This document shows positions 57,861 to 64,000 of a stretch of 64,000 bases of DNA, one piece after another (within the stretch, counting starts at the first letter, position 1; each line of letters opens with the position of its first letter). The DNA is from Exiguobacterium sp018617385 (GTDB lineage: Bacteria > Bacillota > Bacilli > Exiguobacteriales > Exiguobacteriaceae): the NCBI RefSeq assembly GCF_018617385.1, contig NZ_JACSKA010000004.1, positions 241,297-305,296 of the forward strand. The letters are read 5' to 3'. The position numbers and the translations under genes were made by a program. Under the pieces are notes generated by a model. The model saw nothing but the letters and a program-made list of their open reading frames with translations. It had not been told where the DNA came from and made no database searches.

Positions 57861-59372
57861 TTATAGCAATGGTGAAAACATTCTAGCTAATGATTCAACG
57901 AGTTTGATAAAGAATGACCGTTTCGCGAACTCTTCTAATACGAGTTCGTGAGACCCTTCGAAATCATCATATAAGTCTTGTTTCAGTTGATGGACTGAGT
58001 TCGTGTTATAGAGGAGCGCATTGACCTCGAAGTTCAAATGAAAGCTCCGAAAATCCATATTCGCCGTCCCAATCGTGGCTAATCCATCATCCACCACGAT
58101 GACTTTTGAATGCATGAATCCCTTCTCATATAGATAGATCTTTACCCCGGCGAGTAACAGTTCTTCGTAATAGGACCGACTCGCGTAGAACACGATCTTA
58201 TGGTCGGGATAACTCGGTAAGACGATGCGGACATCAATTCCTGATAATGATGCCGTCTTCAAGGCACTCATAATGTCCTCATCCGGAATCAAGTAAGGTG
58301 ACGAAATGTAGACAGATTTTTTCGCAGCATTGATGAGTGAAAAGTAAATGGACTTCATCGTCTCATACGGTTCATCCGGTCCACTCGCAACGATTTGAAC
58401 CCCTCCGCTCGCACTTCTTACCGTTTCAAGCGGCTCTAGATAGAACGGTGTGAACAGGCGTTCCCCAGTCATGTAATACCAATCTTGCAAGAAAATCAAT
58501 TGTAGTTCAGATACCCCTTCTCCTCTGACATACAGATGGGTGTCGCGCCAAAACCCGAACTTCGAGTGCTCACCCAAGTACTCATCCCCTACATTCAAGC
58601 CACCTGTGAATGCCTCCGTACCATCGATGACCACGATTTTTCGGTGGTTGCGATAGTTCGTCTTACTTGAAACGAGTGGCAATACAACTGGAAAGAACGC
58701 CTGGACTTGGACACCGGCTTGCTTCATCTCTTCAAAGAACGTGCCGCTCGTATGAATGGACCCGACGGCATCATACAAAAATCGGACTTCGACCCCCGCC
58801 TTCGCTTTTTCAATCAAGATCCGCTGTATTTCCCGAGAAATGCGATCTTCCCGGAAAATATAATACTCTAGATGGATGTGTCGGGACGCTCCTTTCAGAG
58901 CCGGCAATAACTTCGAAAATTTTTCACGGCCGTTCGTCAAGATTTGCGTATACGTATTCGATGAGACCGGTAACTGGTTCAACGAAGAAGTCAAATGCAT
59001 CAGCTTCTCGTAATCGTCGTGGGCGAACATGAGGGACGGCGACAACGTCATCGCTTTCTGACGATAGGCCAAGTACGTCTCTTCATCAAGCATCGCTTTT
59101 TCTTTGAACATACGTTTACGGCGATAGTTCTGACCGAATACAAAGTATGCGAATAATCCGATGACCGGAAAACCAATCATGACAATTGCCCAAATGAGCG
59201 TACGTTGTGGATTTCGATTTTCAAGTAAGATGACGAGCAATATGCTGAACGTTGTCAAAAAGACGAGAATCGAGAACAATCCGATTACTTGTGAGCTCCA
59301 GTAATACGATAATATCGCAATGAGTCCTGCGAGCAAAATGAGGGAAAAGAGTACTTGTATGCGTCGCAACAT
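57861..59372 (-). CDS. cls: Cardiolipin synthase
   Basis: The 503-residue protein would condense two phosphatidylglycerols to cardiolipin. Three N-terminal membrane segments (LFSLILLAGLIAILSYY, VIGLFSILVFLTTFSILLV, IWAIVMIGFPVIGLFAYF) lead to two complete HKD motifs (NHRKIVVIDGTEAFTGG and MHSKVIVVDDGLATIGTAN). The ATG at 59372 has GAGG 12 bp upstream; an earlier ATG (59399) lacks a ribosome site. It is separate from the phospholipase D protein at 26870, which has another layout. It lies downstream of none of the yjb genes in B. subtilis, so its place here is local. Confidence 0.93.
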   Translation of the reverse strand: MLRRIQVLFSLILLAGLIAILSYYWSSQVIGLFSILVFLTTFSILLVILLENRNPQRTLIWAIVMIGFPVIGLFAYFVFGQNYRRKRMFKEKAMLDEETYLAYRQKAMTLSPSLMFAHDDYEKLMHLTSSLNQLPVSSNTYTQILTNGREKFSKLLPALKGASRHIHLEYYIFREDRISREIQRILIEKAKAGVEVRFLYDAVGSIHTSGTFFEEMKQAGVQVQAFFPVVLPLVSSKTNYRNHRKIVVIDGTEAFTGGLNVGDEYLGEHSKFGFWRDTHLYVRGEGVSELQLIFLQDWYYMTGERLFTPFYLEPLETVRSASGGVQIVASGPDEPYETMKSIYFSLINAAKKSVYISSPYLIPDEDIMSALKTASLSGIDVRIVLPSYPDHKIVFYASRSYYEELLLAGVKIYLYEKGFMHSKVIVVDDGLATIGTANMDFRSFHLNFEVNALLYNTNSVHQLKQDLYDDFEGSHELVLEEFAKRSFFIKLVESLARMFSPLL

Positions 59373-59455
59373 ATTATAAGCTGACCTCGTTTCTGTCATG
59401 TATTATCATTAATTATACATCGTAACGTCATCTTTTTGAGGGGAGCGAATGAATT

Positions 59456-60181
59456 ATGGGGACTTTTCTAATCACCGGTGCGACAAGTGGGATTGGTCGC
59501 GCCGTCGCTTTGCAGTTGACTGGTAAGGGGCACCGTGTCATCGGGATCGGTCGGGACGAAACAAGAGGTGCCGCCCTTGAGTCTGATTCAAATGGACAAG
59601 CCACATTTATTCGATGTGACCTTGCTTCGACAGAGGACATCGATCATCTTTTCGCTCAGTTAAAAGAGCAAGGTGTGACCTTGAACGGATTATTCAATAA
59701 CGCTGCCACATTCGGCAGACCGGGCACCCCTGAGCGTTTGACACATGAGTCGTATACTGAGGTGTTCGATGTCAACCTGTATGCACTGAACACCGTCACA
59801 CAGCGCGCCATTCCCTTGTTTGACCAAGGAGCGAGTGTCGTCAACAATGCCGCCATCGTCGGGCACGTCAAGTTCCCTCCGATGCTCGCGCACTATGCCG
59901 CTTCAAAAGCGGCCGTAGTGGCCTTAACCAAAACGTTCGCGCACCGAATGAAAGGAAAAGTAAGATTCAATGCCGTTTGTTTCGGACCGATTGATACACC
60001 TCTCAGTCACAAGTTATACGGCGGGGAAGCGAAGTTTAAAGAGGCGATGACTCACCATTTCCGGGGACATGCCGCCCTCCCTGAGGAAGTGGCGCCGGTC
60101 GTCGAATTTTTGTTGACGGATGCCTCAACGTATATTAACGGTCAAGCGATCACGGTCGATGGCGGGTATACATTGTCTTGA
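59456..60181 (+). CDS. SDR-family oxidoreductase
   Basis: The 241-residue short-chain dehydrogenase has the cofactor loop TGATSGIGRA (6-15), NNAA, the catalytic Ser region and YAASKAA. The ending INGQAITVDGGYTLS is typical of 3-oxoacyl-ACP- or sugar-type SDRs. The residue after the first strand (GIGRDETRGAALESDS) fits NADP(H). The substrate is unknown. The ribosome site GAGGGGAG is good. It diverges from cls. Confidence 0.9.
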   Translation: MGTFLITGATSGIGRAVALQLTGKGHRVIGIGRDETRGAALESDSNGQATFIRCDLASTEDIDHLFAQLKEQGVTLNGLFNNAATFGRPGTPERLTHESYTEVFDVNLYALNTVTQRAIPLFDQGASVVNNAAIVGHVKFPPMLAHYAASKAAVVALTKTFAHRMKGKVRFNAVCFGPIDTPLSHKLYGGEAKFKEAMTHHFRGHAALPEEVAPVVEFLLTDASTYINGQAITVDGGYTLS

Positions 60182-60184
60182 ACA

Positions 60185-60217
60185 GAGACCACCTCTTCTT
60201 TTGAACAGGTGGTCTCT
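60185..60217. terminator. Dyad between the SDR and DUF2254 genes
   Basis: AGAGACCACCT/AGGTGGTCTCT around an 11-base loop lies between convergent genes; T runs are short on both sides. Confidence 0.55.
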
Positions 60218-60219
60218 AC

Positions 60220-61452
60220 TCATGTCGCCATCTTTTTAGCCCGATTGATTTTATTGTGTAAATAGTTCTGTTCTTTCACATGAAGACGATCCCAATCAAT
60301 CACATCCACAAAATATTGAATCATGTCCTCAAAGGTCGAATCGAGCGTTTCATGCGCTTGAAGGCGCGCCATTCGAATCGCTTCAAACACGGACCCCATC
60401 ACGAAGATATCTCGGCTGGCATAAGTCTGCATCGGGGATAATGATTCAAATAGAATCGTCTCAAGCGTTTTTCGCTTCACATGCCAGTCGCACTTTCCGT
60501 TCGAATATAGGAAATCGCCATCCGGTAATTCACAAAGCTCTCGTAAAATATCCCCGATGTAATGAATCGCATGAATTGCCGTGTTCGGATCATTGATTCC
60601 TGGAGAAATACCACGTAGCGCAATCTCACTCAATTTTTCAATCGCAAATGACGGGTCTTGCATCGAAGAACGCACTTCGCCAATCTCAAACAACTCGATA
60701 TCCGGTGCGTCCTCGCCTTTCCAAAACCCGAGTAAATCACCTTTGGCAACGAAATCCCCGACGGCTACGACGGACTCAAAGTCCGTTTCATGATCCCCTT
60801 GTTTCTCTCTTAAAAACAATCGGATGTACCCCGTTTGCGGAGCTCGTACCGCTTGACCTTCCAATGAATGGACAGATCGAGGCAAGACGAGATGAACCTC
60901 ATCCGACTCAATCGCATCTTTTTGCTCACTGATGACAGAGAGCGCTTCTTTATGTAACTCGGATAAAAGACGTTCCGCCTGAATCGAAACACTGACCGTC
61001 TGGATGAACTTGACGAATGCCCAAATCGAACCAATGACTAAGAGCACACTGATCCCAGACGACAATACGACGCCTTCATCTGCCGTACGGACGAGGAATA
61101 AGTTCGAAATTCCATAAACCGTCGTCATGATGAAAAGACCGAGCGTATGCTTGGCCGACGTGTTCGTCAAAAAGTTGTTGATCGTCCGAGGAGAAAACTG
61201 AGAGGAATACGTCGTCAACACGACCAAAATCGTGGAAAAGCTGAACGTCATCATCGTCATCAGGCTCGTAAATGTCGAAGACAATACAGATGCCGCCGAG
61301 TCCAGGTCTAAATAAATAAATTCAGGTAATAAATCTCGGAAAAACTCCCCAAACACTTGAGTGAATGCCGTTAGTACGATGCCACCCATTCCGTATAAAA
61401 ATGGGACAAACCATGCGCTGTCATCAAGTAGTAATCGAATTCGTCTCACCAT
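60220..61452 (-). CDS. DUF2254 membrane protein
   Basis: The 410-residue protein has four N-terminal membrane segments (about 12-30, 55-80, 103-125, 128-150) and a long cytoplasmic domain of 260 residues. The run SVLSSTFTSLMTMMTFSFSTILVVLTTYSSQFSPRTINNF and the later ISPGINDPNTAIHAIHYIGDIL identify DUF2254. The cytoplasmic part is rich in acidic residues. No function is known. It lies upstream of the mecA terminator and has its own ribosome site (AGAGGTGTTGG). Confidence 0.88.
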   Translation of the reverse strand: MVRRIRLLLDDSAWFVPFLYGMGGIVLTAFTQVFGEFFRDLLPEFIYLDLDSAASVLSSTFTSLMTMMTFSFSTILVVLTTYSSQFSPRTINNFLTNTSAKHTLGLFIMTTVYGISNLFLVRTADEGVVLSSGISVLLVIGSIWAFVKFIQTVSVSIQAERLLSELHKEALSVISEQKDAIESDEVHLVLPRSVHSLEGQAVRAPQTGYIRLFLREKQGDHETDFESVVAVGDFVAKGDLLGFWKGEDAPDIELFEIGEVRSSMQDPSFAIEKLSEIALRGISPGINDPNTAIHAIHYIGDILRELCELPDGDFLYSNGKCDWHVKRKTLETILFESLSPMQTYASRDIFVMGSVFEAIRMARLQAHETLDSTFEDMIQYFVDVIDWDRLHVKEQNYLHNKINRAKKMAT

Positions 61453-61477
61453 ACCAACACCTCTTTACCGTCGATTT

Positions 61478-61510
61478 GAAAAAATCGCCTGTCCAACTGA
61501 ACAGGCGATG
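61478..61510 (-). terminator. Terminator of mecA
   Basis: TCGCCTGTTCA/ tGGACAGGCGA-type stem followed on the minus strand by six T. Confidence 0.82.
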
Positions 61511-61515
61511 TACCA

Positions 61516-62172
61516 TTAAAAATAGTGACGCACTTTCGCAAAGACATCGCCATCGAGAATGAGTTTCCCATACTCTTCAAGCATCGGTTGCGTCTGTGTA
61601 CTGAATGTTAAATACTCTGCTAAAAGACTGAGTGCATTCTCTTCGTCTTCCGGTTCCATTTCATCCGGGAAATCAATCCACAAGTAGTAACGGTCTTGAT
61701 AGTGATATAGTTTCAAATCAAGATCGCTGAACATGTCTCCTGTACGTTTACTCAGCGAAATGATTGCCTCGAAATCATTTGTTTCCATCGCGAGTGGTGC
61801 CCAAGCATCTGCCTCGGCTTCAAGTTCATCCAACTCACTCAATTGGTCGAGTACCGATTGTTGATCCCGTGCCTCATCGATTGCTGATCGAAGAAGCGAA
61901 CCGAGTTCAGAATCGTCTTCCGTGTCCATTACATTTTTCGCGATTGTCACAGTCACTTCTAGACCTTTTTCAAAAGCTTGTACTTGAATCCATAGTGGAC
62001 CATCAAACGAGATGTCTTCACGTTCGTGAGCCTCGTCCATCATTTGCCAGAACAGCTGCTCGCCACGTTCTCGGTTGTACCAAATTTCATCACGAGCAAA
62101 ACCACGTTTTTCGATATCCACGTATGTGATGAAAAATTTGACGGTATTATCATTGATGCGCTCAATTTTCAC
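61516..62172 (-). CDS. mecA: ClpC adaptor MecA
   Basis: MecA targets ComK, ComS and other substrates to ClpCP and is also needed for ClpC hexamer assembly. The 218-residue protein has the N-terminal domain KIERINDNTVKFFITYVDIEKRGF and the C-terminal ClpC-binding domain (VIVRFSDLEDAI-like FEAIISLSKRTGDMFSDLDLKLYHY). The two parts are linked by an acidic stretch (DELEAEADAWAP). The GTG start at 62172 follows GGAG. The mecA-coiA-pepF order with spx is as in B. subtilis, where an SDR, cls and DUF2254 gene are not between them. Confidence 0.95.
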   Translation of the reverse strand: MKIERINDNTVKFFITYVDIEKRGFARDEIWYNRERGEQLFWQMMDEAHEREDISFDGPLWIQVQAFEKGLEVTVTIAKNVMDTEDDSELGSLLRSAIDEARDQQSVLDQLSELDELEAEADAWAPLAMETNDFEAIISLSKRTGDMFSDLDLKLYHYQDRYYLWIDFPDEMEPEDEENALSLLAEYLTFSTQTQPMLEEYGKLILDGDVFAKVRHYF

Positions 62173-62314
62173 GATTGTCCACTCCCTTCTCACCTCGCTC
62201 CCAATTCACATAAGGAGGAGAGGGGAAATTGTCTTGTTATCTTTGTACCCTTTTTAACATCGTTCAATCTAGATGAAGGGTTATAACTTTATTTTATAGG
62301 AAATAATCGATAAT

Positions 62315-62342
62315 AAAAAGCACACTGCTTAAACAGTATGCT
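62315..62342 (-). terminator. Terminator of spx
   Basis: AGCATACTG-tttaag-CAGTGTGCT followed by five T on the minus strand, next to the spx stop codon. Confidence 0.85.
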
Positions 62343-62343
62343 C

Positions 62344-62742
62344 TCATTCATTCACAAGTCGTTGGGCTTCCTGTAATTGGAACGTCCGAACTTTACGTGG
62401 CAAGAATCGACGAATCTCATCTTCGTTATATCCGACCTGTAAACGTTTCTCATCAATGAGGATCGGACGACGTAAAAGCCCTGGATATTCTTGAATCAAA
62501 TCGTAAAGCTGTTGAAGAGATAGCGCATCAACAGACACATCGATTTTAGAGAAGACTTTCGAGCGAGTCGAAATGATTTCATCCGTCCCGTCTTCCGTCA
62601 TACGTAAAATTTGTTTAATCTCATTCAATGAGAGCGGTTCTGAAAATATGTTTCGTTCTGTAAACGGGATATCATGTTCTTCGAGCCAAGCCCGTGCCTT
62701 TCGGCAAGATGTACAGCTTGGAGACGTATAAAGTGTGACCAT
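62344..62742 (-). CDS. spx: Global redox regulator Spx
   Basis: Spx binds the RNA polymerase alpha C-terminal domain and redirects transcription under disulphide stress. The 132-residue ArsC-fold protein has the redox switch C10/C13 in SPSCTSCRKARAW, the RPI (RRPILI) turn near 92 and the C-terminal run RRFLPRKVRTFQLQEAQ. Its levels are held low by SpxH-ClpXP, whose homologue here lacks its CxxC. The ATG follows GGGAGG. A PerR-like box covers the -10 region of its likely promoter. Confidence 0.96.
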   Translation of the reverse strand: MVTLYTSPSCTSCRKARAWLEEHDIPFTERNIFSEPLSLNEIKQILRMTEDGTDEIISTRSKVFSKIDVSVDALSLQQLYDLIQEYPGLLRRPILIDEKRLQVGYNEDEIRRFLPRKVRTFQLQEAQRLVNE

Positions 62743-62819
62743 TTTTCTTCCTCCCTGATCGAGTATGCGTCCATCTTTTTAAGTGACTCTATTTGTATAC
62801 CCAAATTCGCATCCACTTA

Positions 62820-62825
62820 ATTATA
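62820..62825 (-). promoter_or_regulatory. Probable -10 box of spx
   Basis: TATAAT on the minus strand lies 78 bp upstream of the spx start codon; no good -35 at 17 bp. Confidence 0.4.
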
Positions 62826-62835
62826 GTAATTCTTA
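62821..62835. promoter_or_regulatory. PerR-like box over the spx promoter
   Basis: TTATAGTAATTCTTA matches the PerR consensus TTATAATNATTATAA at 11 of 14 defined positions and overlaps the -10 box of spx. In B. subtilis one spx promoter is repressed by PerR. Confidence 0.45.
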
Positions 62836-62880
62836 TTTATCAAAACTTCAATGATATTCTTTATCAATCAGATATGAAAA

Positions 62881-62908
62881 GAGGGCGCATTCGTTGAATG
62901 CGACCTTG
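62881..62908 (-). terminator. Terminator of the small gene at 62920
   Basis: GGTCGCATTC-aac-GAATGCGCCC stem followed by TCTTTTC on the minus strand. Confidence 0.7.
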
Positions 62909-62919
62909 AACGACCTAAC

Positions 62920-63057
62920 TTAAGACGCAGGGATTCGAGAAACCGGTTGAGACACCGTCTCTTTCCCTGGCTTGACTTGTAAGTCTTTCAACTTTTTCTT
63001 CAATACTTCTTTCAAAAGTCTCTTTTTCTCTCGCAGAACTTTGTCACGTTCTTTCAT
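62920..63057 (-). CDS. Small basic protein upstream of spx
   Basis: The frame encodes 45 residues (MKERDKVLREKKRLLKEVLK at the start) with 14 Lys/Arg in its first half and a Pro/Ser end (PVSRIPAS); it looks like one long basic helix. GGGGGTGAGAGG lies just upstream of the ATG. No family is recognised; size and charge recall the FbpB-type small basic proteins, which is only a guess. It has its own terminator and is followed 178 bp later by spx. Confidence 0.6.
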   Translation of the reverse strand: MKERDKVLREKKRLLKEVLKKKLKDLQVKPGKETVSQPVSRIPAS

Positions 63058-63279
63058 GGCCTCTCACCCCCATACAGCGTAAGGAACCTCCCGAGCATTA
63101 CCGATTATGAAAATCTTGAAGTTGCACTATATCTACATTTAAATTATAGCACACTCGTTTGTGAAATGTGAATCATTCTTACACGTCCATCTCAAATTTA
63201 CACCGATATCATTTGCAATGACTTGAAGAAACCTGTATAGTTTATAGAAATAACCTTTTTATTTTTAAGGAGGAGAGCG

Positions 63280-63813
63280 ATGATGAGAATCACTTTAGAA
63301 ACGATTATGAAACATCCCGTTACCCAAAAATATTTAACTCGATCTGGCTTAAAACATGCGGTCGACGTCTGTGAACGCGCTCTCGAAATGGCAACGAAAC
63401 GTGGTCTTGATACAGATTTGGCGACGAAAGCTGCGCTTCTTCATGATATCGGACACTATGAATGGTATACAGAAGGTAAATGGAATTATGATTTGTATCG
63501 TCAGAACGATATCCATGCGATCAAAGGGGCCGAACGGGCTCATAAACTATTAATTCGATTAGGGGAAGATCCAGCCCGGGCAAAAGAAATTTCTGTCATG
63601 ATTCTGTTGCACACGGATTCCTATTTACCACCGAGTCGTATCCAACGGACCCCACTGCAACAACTCGTCCATGATGCGGACACATATGTGGAGCAGCCAG
63701 GCGGTCTTCACCATTATGAAACAATGGAAATTGAAGATGCGCTAGCTCGCGTCCGTCAAATCGATGCCATCGTCGAGCGTCTTGCTAATTTACCACGCAT
63801 CTCAAACGGATAA
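63280..63813 (+). CDS. HD-domain phosphohydrolase
   Basis: The 177-residue protein has the metal-binding HD pattern: SGLKHAVDVCERAL (H), ALLHDIGHYEW (HD) and later HAIKGAERAHKLL and HTDSY, with D in HDADTY. Such proteins are nucleotide or phosphodiester hydrolases; the closest described group is the YfbR/YqeK-like small HD proteins. The substrate is unknown. GGAGGAGAGCG precedes two adjacent ATGs (63280 and 63283). A terminator follows directly; the IS element starts 58 bp after the stop codon. Confidence 0.88.
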   Translation: MMRITLETIMKHPVTQKYLTRSGLKHAVDVCERALEMATKRGLDTDLATKAALLHDIGHYEWYTEGKWNYDLYRQNDIHAIKGAERAHKLLIRLGEDPARAKEISVMILLHTDSYLPPSRIQRTPLQQLVHDADTYVEQPGGLHHYETMEIEDALARVRQIDAIVERLANLPRISNG

Positions 63814-63817
63814 TCAG

Positions 63818-63844
63818 TCACCTACTTTAATAGGTGATTTTTTT
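63818..63844 (+). terminator. Terminator of the HD-domain gene
   Basis: TCACCTA-ctttaa-TAGGTGA followed by seven T. Confidence 0.85.
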
Positions 63845-63872
63845 GTGCAAAAAAATCCTGACTCAATAAATG

Positions 63873-63919
63873 AACTGCACCCCAATTGTTAGACACATCT
63901 AACAATTGGAGGTGCAGTT
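63873..63919 (+). repeat. Long hairpin at the IS left end
   Basis: AACTGCACC-c-CAATTGTTAGA (63873-63893) pairs with TCTAACAATTG-ga-GGTGCAGTT (63898-63919) over 20 bases around a CACA loop. GGAGG (63908-63912), the ribosome site of the transposase, lies in the right arm. Confidence 0.8.
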
Positions 63920-63923
63920 TTTT

Positions 63924-64000
63924 ATGACTAAATTTACTACTCATCAAAAGTTAAACGCCGTCATGGCCTATCGTGAAGGGACAGATAGTATGAACGGCAT
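63924..64000 (+). CDS. IS3-family transposase OrfA, N-terminal fragment
   Basis: Only 25 codons are inside the window: MTKFTTHQKLNAVMAYREGT and five more. The run K-L-N-A-V-x-A-Y-x-E-G-T is the start of the helix-turn-helix protein OrfA (InsE/IS150 type), which binds the terminal repeats. In IS3 elements OrfB would be joined by a -1 frameshift further right. The ribosome site GGAGG lies 11 bp upstream and is inside the hairpin. Confidence 0.7.
   Translation, partial: MTKFTTHQKLNAVMAYREGTDSMNG

Larger units (their letters stand above)
63871..64000 (+). mobile_element. Left end of an IS3-family insertion sequence (partial)
   Basis: TGAACTGCACCCCAATTG is a terminal repeat of the IS3/IS150 type (TGnACTGnACCC), followed by a transposase start. 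The element is cut by the right edge. The terminal 49 bp form a long hairpin, described as a finding. Confidence 0.75.

Noticed and set aside
1..64000. tRNA, rRNA, CRISPR arrays, prophage, restriction or abortive-infection modules
   Set aside because: None recognised by eye on either strand; the window is almost wholly core metabolism with one small metal islet and one IS end.

Overview
The window is a stretch of core chromosome from a low-to-mid GC Gram-positive bacterium of the order Bacillales. Gene order follows Bacillus subtilis closely over several blocks, but no sporulation genes appear where B. subtilis carries them (for example ylaJ). Overall this fits a non-sporulating member such as Exiguobacterium best; the genus is an inference. 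No tRNA, rRNA or CRISPR array was seen.

Layout. 1-14.8 kb matches the B. subtilis yla/cta block: ctaB (cut by the left edge) and ctaA diverge, followed by a photolyase, pycA, ftsW, ylaN, an unknown gene, an MFS exporter, a PIN-PhoH protein, a split-barrel protein, ylaI, ylaH, typA and ylaF. 14.8-31.8 kb matches the ykt/pdh/ykr block: suhB (fused to an acetyltransferase), yktA, speA, the pdhABCD operon, def, RNase J1, a HAD phosphatase and ktrC, with two less usual membrane proteins between them (a lipoprotein-like hydrolase and a phospholipase D protein). 31.9-47 kb is more mixed: cydAB, ccpC-dapL, bdbC, nadE, lipoproteins, cvfC, a GNAT/hydrolase/FMN-reductase operon, a translationally coupled pgpA-PAP2 cassette, and a yjcG homologue. 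47-63 kb matches the yjb block: fabI, a RodA-type gene, a small metalloid/metal-type islet (arsR, permease, Cys-pair peptide), yjbO, nadK, relQ, yjbK, spxH, the RoxS/RsaE small RNA, pepF, coiA, cls, an SDR, a DUF2254 protein, mecA and spx. The right edge enters the left end of an IS3-family element.

How the parts work together. Respiration and redox genes recur: haem A synthesis (ctaA/ctaB), cytochrome bd, pyruvate dehydrogenase and carboxylase, NAD synthesis and NAD kinase, CcpC, and the Spx control set (Spx, its ClpXP adaptor SpxH, and the adaptor MecA). Two promoters, those of ctaB and of the RoxS small RNA, carry a TGTG...CACA palindrome just upstream of the -35 box, which suggests a common redox regulator. 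A second theme is envelope building: ftsW, rodA, cls, pgpA, PAP2 and fabI, the last with a FapR-type operator.

The most notable items are the RoxS/RsaE homologue with its control site, an arsR islet with four copies of the same operator and an overlooked 56-residue Cys-pair peptide, a GNAT gene broken by one in-frame TGA, an inositol monophosphatase-acetyltransferase fusion, a four-gene coupled phospholipid-phosphatase cassette with two unknown members, an SpxH without its CxxC motif, and an IS end that folds over its own ribosome binding site. No wholly new defence or biosynthetic system was recognised.
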